64,000 bases of DNA, from positions 37,281,233 to 37,345,232 of the forward strand of contig JAKSZU010000004.1 in the NCBI GenBank assembly GCA_026018925.1, in the 5' to 3' direction. The stretch is from Tupaia tana. Lineage: Eukaryota; Chordata; Mammalia; Scandentia; Tupaiidae. The position numbers and the translations under genes were made by a program. The notes beneath the pieces are model-generated. The model was given only the letters and a program-made list of their open reading frames with translations, searched no databases and had not been told where the DNA came from. Of this stretch, positions 23,744 through 34,514 are shown piece after piece (the first letter of the stretch is position 1; the number at the start of each line of letters is the position of its first letter).

Positions 23744-23912
23744 GGGGACCAGCAGGTGGTGTGGTGTTAAAGGCGCTGGACACTCCCACATGGCTGACCA
23801 TGGATCGTGTCCCAGACCTGGTGACTTGCTTTCTCACTTTCCCTCTCTCTGTCTTTCTGTCTCTCTCTGGTCAAATAAAAATAAATGGATGAATAAATCA
23901 AATTAAAAAAAG
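23744..23912 (+). mobile_element. Short-form tRNA-derived SINE
   Basis: Head 'ggggaccagcaggtggtgtg', B box 'gatcgtgtccc', 'ctctctctggtcaaataaaa'. Flanked by 'aaaagtata(g/a)tgtg' duplication within the Tigger element. Confidence 0.93.
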
Positions 23913-24469
23913 AAAAGTATAATGTGTGTACTATACTTTTAAAAGTTTACTATGTTACATAAGCCAGTAACATCATTGTTTATTATCACTATCAAGTACA
24001 TACTATACACGATTGTTTGTGCTACACATTTATAGGATTGGCAATGAAGTAATTCTGTTTACACCAGCATCACCACGAACACGTGATTAATGCATTCTGC
24101 TATGATGTCATGACAGCTGTGATGTCACTAGGTGATAGGAATTTTTCAACTCCATTATAACCCCAAGGATCCACCATCTTATATGAGGCTCATCGTTGAC
24201 TGTAACGTCACTATCCGGCATATGATTCCGTATAAACTCAGGTAGCTTCTCTGGATGATCCTGTTTCATACTTTCTCAGTTTCCTTTTTTGTGAGATTGC
24301 CAGACAGACCTGGGATCCAGGCAGAATTGAAAAACGGGTGCTCTACTTGTATGAGGTGGGCAACACACACATAATTTTCCGGTTACCTCAATTTTCTCAT
24401 TCATGAACTCACTTCAATTTTTTGAATATTTTCCATATCCTAGCAACTGAGCTTGTATATTCCCAAAGA

Positions 24470-24660
24470 TAATCTGATTTCATCCTCATAAAAATTATAT
24501 AGTGTAATCATTCTTATTTTATACATGAGGAACCAGAGGCTCACAAGAGTGAAGTTACTTCGTCAAGATCAGGTAACTAGGAAGTGAAGAATCCAGATTA
24601 AAATTCAGATCTACAGGATTTCAAAACTGAGTCCTTTGCCATGAAAACATACTGCTACCA
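24470..24660 (-). mobile_element. MIR element
   Basis: 'ttattttatacatgaggaac', 'gaggctcacaagagtgaag', 'ttacttcgtcaagatcag' and 'gaatccagattaaaattcag' follow the reverse complement of MIR. Confidence 0.82.
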
Positions 24661-24954
24661 TCCAGGGAAAATAGTAGTGAATTCAGTGCCTAAAATTGAC
24701 TAAATGTATACAAATGAGTTAAAATAGGGGAGGAATTGTTAATCCTGAATCTAAAGAAAGATTCCCATCTCATGCTGCAGACTTTGCTATTATGTAAATG
24801 AATGACACCAGTGACACTAGTCACTGGAGGGTCTTCCCATACCTCCATTTCTCATATTCCCTATATTCATGTAGTGATTTGTTCTATTTTAAGAAAACAC
24901 AATGTACAGTATTCAGTCACACGGAAAAGTTGGCGAGTCAGAACTGTAATGGAA

Positions 24955-25065
24955 CTTCCCTCCGCTTCGATGTCTTCATTTTACAGACGAGTACACTGAA
25001 ATGGGAAGGTCACTGGCCAAGGTCATCTAACAAGAAAGCGGCTGGACAGAACTAGAACAGAGCTT
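24955..25065 (-). mobile_element. MIR fragment
   Basis: 'ttcattttacagacgagtac' then 'ggccaaggtcatctaacaag' and 'ctggacagaactagaacag' correspond to an antisense MIR. Confidence 0.75.
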
Positions 25066-25095
25066 GCCTGATGGTCTGTTAGCACTCCTTTCAGT

Positions 25096-25368
25096 TTTTT
25101 GTTTATTTGTTTGTTTAAGGTTTTTGTCATAGTGCATGTATGCTAACCAGAGAGACAGAGAATGACAGTGAGAGAGAAAGTGAGAAATCACCCCCTAGGA
25201 GAGATGGCCATACCACAATGCCTTCTCTTCCATTCTCCTCCTGAGATTTTGCGCGTGCACACACACATGTGCCTGGCACGATTCTCAAGTCACCAGGTCT
25301 GGGACTTGACCCGCCATCATCCTGTGAGAGTCCAGCGACTTAACCACGATGCCATCTGCTGGCCCCTG
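25096..25368 (-). mobile_element. tRNA-derived SINE, intermediate age
   Basis: Minus-strand copy with head complement 'gccatctgctggcccc', body 'gagatggccataccacaatg' and tail complement with ttg units. Flanked by 'gcactccttt(c)' on both sides. Confidence 0.93.
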
Positions 25369-25424
25369 GCACTCCTTTCTTCATATTATGCTTCTACCTG
25401 TAAGTGATGGTATGGTGCAAATGA

Positions 25425-25650
25425 AACGTTCTTCAAATATCTACTCAATATCTATTGTGTGTCCTTTGTTATGACATAATAGGAAGCAAAACAGTCAGTC
25501 TCTGTACTCCTGGGACTTACAGTTTAGTGGGAGTTAGAGACCTTATCAAATGAGTCCACAAATATAGAATTACACACTCTAAAAAGCACTATAAAAACTA
25601 CACACTTGCTGCTCTGAGTATGTAATAAATCTGATCAGCAGAGTAGATTA
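25425..25650 (-). mobile_element. L2 LINE 3' end
   Basis: 'aatatctattgtgtgtcc', 'ctgtactcctgggacttac' and 'agtttagtgggagttagag' follow the reverse complement of the L2 3' end (average duration, amount, stock sentence order of that repeat). Confidence 0.65.
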
Positions 25651-25975
25651 AATCTGTGGGAATCAGTTTCTGATTCCTAATCTTCTCTAAGGAAGTGATG
25701 TTTCAAATCTGTGTGTGAGGGGTGCCTCAGAGCAAAGGAAAAGGAGAGTGCCTCCTACTGGCAACTGCTATAGAGATTTGGTTCCAAAAACTCAGAGGAT
25801 GATCAAAGCCAGAACCAAGTTTAAATATATACATCAATTAGTTCAGTCCAGAGACTTGTCCCCCCCCCCCCACCCCCAAACCAGTGTAATGTTCTGGCAA
25901 GCAAAATTAAAAATATTTTGTTAGCAGATGCTCAGCAGTAACTAAGATACTACAAATACTAAAAAGAGTATTCAA

Positions 25976-26152
25976 GGGGCCGGTAGGTGGCATGATGGTT
26001 AAAGACGATGGATTCCCACATGGCCTATTACAGCTCAAGTTCCAGACCTGCTGGTTTGCTTTCACTCTTTCCCTTTCTCTCTCTTTGGTCACATTAAATA
26101 AATAATAATAACAAATGGAATTAAATAAATAAATATTTCTTGAAAAAAAGAG
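25976..26152 (+). mobile_element. Short-form tRNA-derived SINE
   Basis: Head 'ggggccggtaggtggcatga', 'ctttggtcacattaaataaa' and an aataacaaat tail. Flanked by 'agag(t/c)attcaa' duplication. Confidence 0.92.
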
Positions 26153-26486
26153 CATTCAAAAGCAGATTGATGTCAACACAAGCAAGTATTGAAACACTAA
26201 GGCTGTTACAGGTGCCAGTTTGACAAAGGGGGTTTATGAGTAATTGTAAAATTGTTGAATGTGCTACATATGCTGCCGTCTACTCGATATTATCACCAGT
26301 CACTCCTAATGCTAAGAACAACTATACCCAGAGTTTTCTTCCCTGTAAAGTACAGGATTAGAATTTGGCAGTGAAAGTACATAGACGAGATTTGAAAAGG
26401 TCTTTCTATTTGGAAGAGAATGACAGTCAGACATGGCAGGCTACCAGATTTTACAAGCTCCTACTATTAAATTGAAATGGTTTTCA

Positions 26487-26762
26487 GATTTCCCCAGAAG
26501 AGGTCACTATCTCGGTGCTAGTGCTTTTCCTGATGTCGCAGTGACAATTTTTCTATCACCCCCTAGGAGAGATGGCCATACCACAATCCCTTCTCCTCCA
26601 TTCTCCTCCTAAGATTTTGGGCACACATGCACATGGGCCTGGCATGATTCCCCAGAAGAGACCGTTATCTCTGTGCCAGTACTTTTCTTGATGTTGTAGT
26701 GACAATTTCTCCACAACCCCCTAGAAGGGATGGCCATACCACAACCCCTTCTCCTCCATATC
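26487..26762. repeat. 159-bp tandem duplication carrying a SINE piece
   Basis: The segment from 26487 ('gatttccccagaagagg') is repeated from 26646 ('gattccccagaagagac'). Each unit contains about 70 bp of non-SINE sequence joined to an antisense SINE body piece ('gatggccataccacaa'). The second unit ends within the SINE piece at about 26762. Divergence between copies is moderate, so the duplication is not recent. It looks like a local DNA duplication, not two insertions, because both units share the same junction. Confidence 0.85.
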
Positions 26763-26769
26763 AGCACTC

Positions 26770-27239
26770 TACATATTTCAAATCCCCTAGATACTCCCAA
26801 TTTTTGCAAACACTAGTTCCTACATTAAAATACCTATTCTCATGTTATTTGGATAGCTTCACTTTCCCAACCAACCCCAACTAATGCAGTTTTTGTAATT
26901 TAAAGTAGTTTAGGCACACAGAAACTTAAGGGCAGAAATTTCATCTTGATTCTTGTACTTGATAAGATTCAAAGGCATTAATAAACATCAGTCTCAATGG
27001 TAATGGACTACCGGGTAGTTTATGGCAAGCAGCAGCAGAATAGTTACTTCAATTATCATATAGAAATCAGGACTCAAGTACTTATGAAAGTCAAGGCTAT
27101 GACCTGCTAAGTAAAGCATTTTAGTGAAAATAATGTGTAAAACGTCTGTGAGATGAATTGGTCCCCTCTAAATGTAATGGAGAACTTAGAGAGGGAAAAA
27201 AGAAACTGTAAACTTAAATATGAGTTATCTGAAATGTAT
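26770..27239. other. Non-coding stretch, nothing recognised
   Basis: AT-rich DNA between the tandem duplication and the long L1. No feature I can support. Confidence 0.35.
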
Positions 27240-27548
27240 AGTCAGAAAAGAAAATGTAAAAAGAATAAAAAGAAATGAAGAAAGCTTATAAAATTTATAA
27301 GATAGCATCGAAAGAACAAATTTATCAGCCACTGACGTTCAAGAAGGAGCAGAGAAAAATGAGGAGTTTTAAAAAAAAGGAACAGTAGCAGAAAACTTCC
27401 CAAACCTGGAGAAAGATATAAATACTCAGGTACAAGAAGATCAAAGGTTAGGACCAGCAGATGGCGTAGCAAGACATATTATTATTAGTCAAATAACAAG
27501 GACAAAGAAAGGCTCTGGAAAGCAGTACTAGAAAAGAAGAAAATAACA

Positions 27549-27799
27549 GGACCAGCAGATGGTGAAATGGCTATGTTGCTGGACTCCTGTGTAGTCGCCT
27601 GCAGTTCGAGTCCCAGACCCAGCGGCTTAAACTCACGCCGGGCGTGTGTGCGTGTGTTCTCAAGATCCGGAGAGGAGAATGGTGGAGAAGGGATTGCGGT
27701 GTGGCCATCCCCGCTGGGGGTGATTTCTCGCTTTCTATCTTTCTGTCTCTCTCTGTTTTTCTGGCGATCACCAGTGCTCTATAGCAAAAAGCTCTCAAA

Positions 27800-27818
<19 letters not shown>
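27549..27818 (+). mobile_element. Long-form SINE in L1
   Basis: Head 'aggaccagcagatggtgaaa', body intact and a long A tail with gaaaa units. Flanked by 'aaaagaa(g/a)..aaataaca' copies of L1 sequence. Confidence 0.95.
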
Positions 27819-27830
<12 letters not shown>

Positions 27831-28071
27831 CAAATAACATCGTACAAGGGAGCTCCCATATGCCTAGCAGCAGACTTCTCAGCAGAAACCTTACAGACCA
27901 GAAGACAAAGGGATGATACATTCGAAGTGTTGAGTTTAAAAAAAAAAAAAACAACTGCCAACTAAGAGTAGTATAGCCAGCAAAACTGTCCTTTAGAAAT
28001 GAAATAGAGATAAAGAATCTCCCAGAAAAATAAGAGCTGAGAGAGTTCATTACCCCCAGACAAGTCTTAGT

Positions 28072-28905
28072 GAGGTGGGAGACAGAGACTCTAAAAATAT
28101 AGGTTTATATCTACCCAAAATGGAATCACAAAATGGCAGCTCAACTGAGATGGCTTGCAGCAGTGACTCAATTATTAACCTAGGCTGCATTACCTAAAAC
28201 AAAGGTTTTTTCCCAGGTCCTACCAGGGAGAAAAGAAGATAACAGTTTTAATGGCCCATAACTTTTAGATGAAGAATCTCCTCATCTTCTTTGTACCCAC
28301 TCCAAAATTAAGAGAAATAACTAGCCCCATCTAGCATGTGACCCCTCACCACGAGGAGAACACATGCGCAAAAGAACAAGCCCTGACAAAGGCTTTTATC
28401 TCTGACTCAGACTAAAAAAATAAATAAATAAACAAACAAAACCCCTGGGACCAGCAGATGGTGTAATGTCACATTGGTGGATACCCACATAGTCGACAGT
28501 GGTTCAAGTGCTAGACCTGGTGGCTTAAAACTCACACCAGGCATATGTGCATGTGTGCCTAAAATCCCAAGAGAATAGAAAAGAGATTGCAGCATAGCCA
28601 TCGCCCCAGGGGTGATTTCTTACTTTCTGTCTGTTTTTGTCTCTCCAGGGAATGCATGTGCCCTATAGCAAAAATCTCAGTAAATAAATTTTTAAAAAAC
28701 CCTACCCCAGCTCCTCTTTGGCAATCCACTTTCTGGACCCACTCCCTGTTTGGAAGCTCTGTTCTTTCTTTGTCCTCTTGATAAACTCTCCTTGCTATCC
28801 TCTCTCTGTGTCCACATCTCTAATTTTTCCAGAGCATAAGATAAGAACCTGTGTCCTACTGTGGGTGCTGGGCCTGATCACCCCTGCACCACTACATCCC
28901 TGCAT
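28072..28905 (+). mobile_element. Solo LTR of an endogenous retrovirus, in L1
   Basis: Non-L1 sequence starts with 'tgaggtgggagacagag' and ends about 'ctacatccctgca', interrupting the L1 ORF1 end. Near its 3' end it has 'cttgataaactctccttgc' and a CT-rich part followed by 'agataagaacctgtgtcc', the arrangement of gammaretrovirus-like (ERV1) LTRs. Without the inserted SINE it is about 580 bp. No internal viral region is present, so this is a solo-LTR fossil, older than the SINE in it. Boundaries are good to perhaps 10 bp; family assignment is tentative. Confidence 0.6.
28446..28694 (+). mobile_element. SINE inside the solo LTR
   Basis: Head 'gggaccagcagatggtgtaa', shortened body and 'ccctatagcaaaaatctc' end. 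Preceded by an A-rich aaataaataaac stretch. Confidence 0.92.
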
Positions 28906-29267
28906 TATTAGCATTTTTTCAAAGAAATACTCGTAGGAGTTCTTCATCCTGAAAGTAATAGTGATGAGTAGGACAAACATCTGAAAATATAAAACTTACT
29001 GATAAAAGTAAACCGATAATCAAATTCAGAATATTCTAATACTGTAGTGGTAGTGTGCAAGTCACTTAAATTTTTCGTACAGGCTAAAAGAAAACAATAC
29101 TAAAAATAATAAAAGCTACAATAACTTACTGACAGACATATAATATAAAGAAATATTTTAAATTGTGACATCAAAAATTTTAAGGTAGGGAGGTAATGGA
29201 GTTAAATCGAAAGGCTTTGTTTTTCTCTGTTGAAGTTGTGTTATCAATTTATAATAAACTCTTTTTA

Positions 29268-29429
29268 AAAAAAAAAAAAATTTGTTGAACTTTATTTCAG
29301 TTAGACCAGAGAGGGACAGAGTGAGAGAGAAAGAGAAAGTGAGAAAACAAGCCACCAGGTCCTGGACTCAAACCGCGGTCAGCCATGTGGGAGTCCAACG
29401 CCCTTAACCACCACACCACCTGCAGGCCC
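29268..29429 (-). mobile_element. Short-form SINE in L1
   Basis: Minus-strand copy, head complement 'cacctgcaggccccta' at the right end. Flanked by 'ataataa(a)ctctt' duplication. The only minus-oriented SINE in this L1. Confidence 0.92.
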
Positions 29430-30780
29430 CTATAATAATCTCTTATAAGATGTCTTTTGTAAGCCTTCTGGTAACTACAAAGCAAAAATCTGTCACAAAT
29501 ACACTAAGAACAAAATGGAAAAAATCAAAAACATACTACTAGAAAAAAATCACTTAACCACAAAAGGAAGACAACAAGAGAGGGAAAATGAATCTCTAAA
29601 ACAACTATAAAACAAAGTAGTAGTAGTAAGTGCTTACCTATCATTAATTACCTTTAATTTAAATGGATTAAATTATTTAATTAAAACACATAAAGTAGCC
29701 AAATGGGTAAAAAGACAAGACCCAATAAAAAGCTGCCTAAAAGAGACTCACTTCACCTGTTAGGACATACACAGACTGAAAATGAATGATGGAAAAAAAT
29801 ACTCCATCTGAATTAAAACCAAAGGAGCAAGAGTAGCTATATTGATATCAGATAAATAGACTTTAAGTCAAAGACATCAAAAGAGACACAGAAGGTCATT
29901 ATGTAATAATAAAGGAGTAAATGCAGCAAGAAGCCATAAGAGTTATACATATGTATGCATCCACTACTGGAGTACCTAAAAACATACAGCAAATATTAAT
30001 GCATCTAAAGGGAGAAAGAGACTCCAGTACAATAATAGTTCACTTTAGTACCCCAGTTTAAGTAACAGATCATCCAGGCAGAAAATCCAAAATAGAACTT
30101 TGGATTTAAATTGCATTCTATATCAAATGGACCCATCTGACATTTACAGAACATTCCATTCAACAATTGCAGAATATTCATTCTTCTCACCTGCACATGA
30201 GACATTTTCTAGGACAGATCACATGTTAGTCACAAAATAAGTCTTAATAAATTTAAAAAGACTGAAATCATATCAACTATCTTTTCTGATTACAATGGTA
30301 TAAAACTAGAAGTCAGTAATAGGAGAAACTTCAGAAACATTACAAATACATAGAAATTAAACAAAATTTTCCTGAATAACCAATGGGTCAATGAAGAAAT
30401 TAAAAAAAAAAAAGTTTGAGACAAATAAAAATGGAAACACAACATACCAACACTAATGGAATAAAACAGAAGCAGTTCTAAGAGGACAGTTTATAATAAT
30501 AAATGCCTACAAAAGAAAAATCTAAAATAAACTAAAATTGTACCTCAAAGAACTACAAAGACAAGAGCAAATTATCCCCAAATTAGTAGAAGGATGAAAA
30601 TATAACTATTAGAGCAGAAATAAATAAAATAGAGGCTAGGAAAACAATACACTATATCCAAGAAAAAGAAAAAGCACTGGTGTTTTAAAAAGATAAATAA
30701 GATTGACAAATAGCTAGACTAAGAAAAAGGAGATAGAGAAGACTCAAGCAATTAAATTGAAGATGAAAAAGGAGATATTA

Positions 30781-31040
30781 GGGAACCAGCAGTTAGCGTA
30801 ATGGCTATGTCGCTGGACTCCCACGTAGTCGACCGCGGTTCGCGTCTCAGACCCGGTGGCTTACAACTCACGCCGGGCGCGTGTGCGTGCGTGCCCAAGA
30901 TCCCGAGAGGAGAATGGAAGAGAAGGGATTGCGGCGTGACCATCCCCCCTGGGGGGTGATTTCTCGCTTTCTGTCTCTGTGTCTCTCTCTGTCTGTCTGG
31001 CGAGCGCATGCGCCCTATAGCGAAAAACCTCTCCAAAAAA
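30781..31040 (+). mobile_element. Young long-form SINE in L1, exact target duplication
   Basis: Very close to the copies at 4.5 and 59.2 kb. Exact 15-bp duplication 'aaaaaggagatatta' at 30766-30780 and 31041-31055. CpG sites almost all kept. Confidence 0.97.
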
Positions 31041-31904
31041 AAAAAGGAGATATTATAACTGATATCACGAAAATACAGAATGTCACAAGAGATTATTGTG
31101 ACCAATTTTTATGCCAAAAAATCAAGTGGCCTGGAGGAAATAGATAAATTTCTGGACACATACAACCTACCAAGACTGAACTATGAAGAAAAAGAAAATC
31201 TTAACAAACAATAATGAATAAGGAAATTAAATTAATAATCAAGTCTTCCATCAAAGAAAAAGCCAGGACCTGATAGCTTACTGCTAAATTCTACTAAACT
31301 CCTAAAGGAGAACTAGTAACAATTCTTTTGATAATCTTCTAAAAAATCAAACAAGAGAGAATACTTCCAACTCATCCTATGAGGCCAACATTACCTTGAT
31401 ACCCAAACCAGACAATGACGTAAAAAAGAAAGAAAACTACAGGCCAATATCCCTCATAAATACATACGCAACAATCTTCACCAAAATACTTTCGAACTGA
31501 ATTTGACAAAACAACACATAAATAAGATTATTTACCTGAATCAAGTGTAATTCATCCCAAGAATGCAAAATGATTCAATATGTACAAATCAATAAAAATA
31601 ACATAACACATTAACAGAGTAAAGTACAAAAATCACATGATCATTTCAAAAGATATAGAAAAAATATTTGACAAAATTCAACATCCCCTCATGATAAAAA
31701 GTCTCAACAAATTAGGTATAGAGGAATGTAGCTCAACGCTATAAATGTACAACCTCAAAGCTAATAGAATGCTAATGGGGAAAAGTTAAAAGTTGTTCCT
31801 CTAAGAATAGAAACAAGGAAAGGGTGCTCCCCTTTACCACTTGAATTTAACATAGTGCTGGAAGTTATCATCAGAGAGATTAGGCAAAAGAAATAAAAGA
31901 CATT

Positions 31905-32136
31905 CAGACATAAGATGATGGTGCTGTGATAAAATGCAACACTCTTTGAGGCAGTCTCATATAGAAAGATTCCCAGTTCAAGTCCTGATGCCTTCCTGGG
32001 TACACTGTGCACACATGCCAATGGTCTAGGGCTGGCTGAAAACTGAGGGTGGATCATGGCTTTAACAATCTGTTGGGAGTTCTCTCTCTCTCTCTCTCCT
32101 CTGTCTCTCTCACTCATGGAATTAATCAATAAATAA
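31905..32136 (+). mobile_element. Second SINE-like family, copy 1
   Basis: Inserted in L1 ORF2. It has 'ggtgctgtgataaaatgc' (A-box-like), 'cccagttcaagtcc' (B box) 30-60 bp later, then a body ending 'gttgggagttctctctctct' and 'aattaatcaataaata'. The body shares nothing with the main SINE beyond the tRNA-like promoter layout. Confidence 0.6.
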
Positions 32137-32335
32137 GGTATACAAATTGGAAAGGAAGAAGTTAAATTTTTCCTATTCAAAGACGGCATGATTTTATGTA
32201 TGGAAAACCCTCAAGGTTTCACAAAAAAATTGAAAAAACACATAAATGATTTCAGCAAAGTAGAGGATACAAAAATAAACGAACAATAAAGTATTATTTC
32301 GACACTTGTAGCAAACTATCAGAAGAAGAAATGAA

Positions 32336-32530
32336 GAGGCCGTGTCACTATGATGCAGCAGTAAAACACAACACTCTGTAAGGCTGAAAGTCACATGTCA
32401 ACTGCAGGTTTAGATCACTAGGTTGTCCTGAAAACATGTTAGATAGGCTCCCAAGATCCTAAGGAATTAGAAGGCTGGGGAAAGGGAATCACAGCAGGAT
32501 AAGACTCTGTCAAGGGTGCTTTCTCTCTCT
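32336..32530 (+). mobile_element. Second SINE-like family, copy 2
   Basis: Inserted in L1 ORF2. 'ggccgtgtcactatgatgca' head, 'aacacaacactctgtaagg' parallel to 'atgcaacactctttgagg' of copy 1, and 'tctctctctctct' end. The B-box region is degraded ('gcaggtttagatcac'). Confidence 0.55.
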
Positions 32531-32690
32531 CTCTTTCTTGTATGCATGCATGCTTAAAATCCTGAGAGAAGAATGGAGGAAGAGGGATTGTGCTGTGGTC
32601 ACTCCCCACCCCCAGGAGATTGATTTCCCACTTTCCCATACTCTCTCTCCATCTCTCTGCAGCCAGTGCATGTGCTGTCTATCTATTTAT
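32531..32690 (+). mobile_element. 5'-truncated SINE body joined to the second-family copy
   Basis: Long-form body words 'gaatggaggaagagggattg' and 'tctctgcagccagtgcatg' without the tRNA-like head. It either inserted 5'-truncated into the pyrimidine end of the preceding element or reflects a composite repeat. Confidence 0.65.
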
Positions 32691-32713
32691 CTATCTGTCT
32701 ATACACACAAACA

Positions 32714-32763
<50 letters not shown>

Positions 32764-32770
32764 ACATACA
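32691..32770. repeat. (ATCT)n and (AC)n microsatellite
   Basis: Short ATCT repeats run into about 25 AC units. They give long Cys/Val and His/Thr open frames on the two strands that are not genes. Confidence 0.96.
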
Positions 32771-33194
32771 TACGACAAAACTATGGTAACCAACCAGCAT
32801 AATATTGGCATAAAAAAAGACACATAGGTAGATTAAACAGAATAGAGAGCCCAGAAATAAATCCATGCATCTACAGCCAACTGAATTTGGCAAAGATGTC
32901 AGGAATATACATTGGGGAAAGAACAGTCTCTTCAGTAAATGGTGCTGGGAGAACTGGATATCCACACGCAGAAGAATGAGATTAGGCCCGTATATATCAC
33001 CATAGGCAAAAATAGGCCCAAAATAAACTAGACAAATTAGGACCCAAAACTGTAAAATTATCACATGAAAACATAAGGGGGAAAGCTCCATGACATTGTT
33101 CCAGGCAATGATTTTATTGGATATGATTACAAAAGCACATGCAACAAAAGAGAAAACAGACAAGTGGGATTATATTCAACTGAAAAGATTTTGT

Positions 33195-33364
33195 GGGGCC
33201 AGCAAGTGGCATGGTGGTTAAAGATGCTGAACTCCCACACGTTCGACCGTGGTTCAAGTTCCGGACCTGGTGGTTTCCATTTACATTCGCCCCCCCACTG
33301 GTCAAACTGGAAAATAATAATAATAAATGAAGTTAAAATAAAATAATTTTTTTAAAAAAAAGAA
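33195..33364 (+). mobile_element. Short-form SINE in L1
   Basis: Head 'ggggccagcaagtggcatgg'. Exact 'gaaaagattttgt' duplication on both sides. The pyrimidine tract is replaced by a C run. Confidence 0.93.
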
Positions 33365-33420
33365 GAAAAGATTTTGTACAACAACAGAAACAACCAACAC
33401 AGTGAAGAAATAATCTTCAG

Positions 33421-33688
33421 GGGACCAGCAGTTGGCGTAATGGCTATGTCGCTGGACTCTCATGTCGACCGCAGTTCGAGTCCTGGACCCGGTGACTTAA
33501 ACTCATGCTGGGTGCATGTGCGTGCGTGCCCAAGATCCCAAGAAGAAAATGGGGAAGGGATTGCGGTATGGCCATCCCCCCTGGGGGGGTGATTTCTCAC
33601 TTTCTATCTCTCTGTCTCTCTCTGTCTTTCTGGCAAGCACACGCGCCGTATAGCAAAAATCTCTCAAAAAAAAAAAAAAAAAAGGAAA
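33421..33688 (+). mobile_element. Long-form SINE in L1
   Basis: Head 'gggaccagcagttggcgtaa', complete body and an 18-A tail. Flanks 'gaaataatcttcag' and 'gaaacagtcttcag'. Only 60 bp after the preceding short-form copy. Confidence 0.95.
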
Positions 33689-33732
33689 AAAGAAACAGTC
33701 TTCAGAATAGGAGAAAATATTTACAAACTATA

Positions 33733-33865
33733 CAAAAGACCCTCAAAAAGTTCATGCAAAATGTGTATTATGAAAAGCCTATGCATGTATTTTAAATATT
33801 TTTGCACCAAAATTAATCTGTACTTCATTTCCACTTTTCTATGACCCTTTTGAAATCACCTTGTC
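33733..33865 (+). mobile_element. Mariner MITE (Hsmar2-like ends), copy 1, in L1
   Basis: 133 bp between TA dinucleotides. Left end 'ctcaaaaagttcatgcaaaa', middle 'cctatgcatgtattttaaat' and 'tttttgcaccaaaattaatc', right end an imperfect inverted copy of the left. Internal deletion derivative with no coding capacity. Confidence 0.8.
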
Positions 33866-34333
33866 TACCTGATAAGAGAATAATATTCAAAATATATGAG
33901 AAACTTAACTCAACAACAAGAAAACAAATAACCTGATTTTAAAATGGGCAAAAGATCTAAATAGACATTTCTCAGAATAAGTCAAACAAATAGCCAGTAG
34001 GTAAATGAAAAAATGTTCAACAACACTAATACTCAGGGAAATGCAAATCAAAATCACAACAAGCTATCACTTCACTCTAGTTACAATGGCAATTATCGAA
34101 AAGACAAAAGAATGGAATCAACTGAAGTGTTCATCAAGGGGTAAATGGATAAAGAAAGCATAATAATATATACATAATGGAATACTATTCAGCCATTTAA
34201 AAAGATGAAATTCCATTATTCATAGCAACATGGATGAGCTGAGAGGGCATTAAGCTAAGTGAAATAAGCCAGGCACAGAAATACATATACTACAGGCTCT
34301 TACTCATTTGTGGAAGTTAAAAAAATTGATGTG

Positions 34334-34421
34334 GGGGCCAGCAGGTGGCATGATGGTTAGCACTGGACTCCCACATGGCAGACCATGGTTCGGGTCTCGG
34401 ATCTGGTGACTTGCTTTCTCA

Positions 34422-34469
<48 letters not shown>

Positions 34470-34514
34470 GATCAAACAAACAAAAATAATAACAATAATG
34501 AAGATAAATACATT
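34334..34514 (+). mobile_element. Short-form SINE in L1 3' UTR
   Basis: Head 'gggggccagcaggtggcatg', B box 'gttcgggtctc', a (CT)n expansion of about 50 bp and 'ctgatcaaacaaacaaa' tail. Confidence 0.93.

Larger units (their letters stand above)
22385..24236 (-). mobile_element. Tigger1-type (pogo) DNA transposon with transposase remains
   Basis: Read on the minus strand from 24236: a decayed Tigger1/MER2 terminal repeat (complement of 'atccggcatatgattc'), the 5' segment matching Tigger1 ('ggtgatgctggtgtaaac'), then remains of the pogo transposase. At 22997-22752 the peptide carries 'VSADMKAAEEFMETLDKLIV', matching the family's region between the CENPB-type HTH and the DDE domain. At 22560-22390 it carries 'VIVLLGGNVAEYRLK' and 'VIWHSENPRAY', matching the DDE-domain start ('LLFGGNASGDMKLKPLLVYHSENPRA' in the family). 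The first DDE aspartate block is missing between these pieces, and several frames are used, so the element is dead. Three SINEs have landed in it. The 3' terminal repeat was not found; the element seems truncated near 22385. Confidence 0.82.

Noticed and set aside
27571-28050. 159-codon minus-strand open frame
   Set aside because: Antisense to a SINE and to L1 ORF1 remains; the Phe-rich part is the complement of A tails.
32699-33163. 154-codon minus-strand open frame ending in a Cys/Val run
   Set aside because: Antisense L1 plus the (AC)n microsatellite; no protein family.
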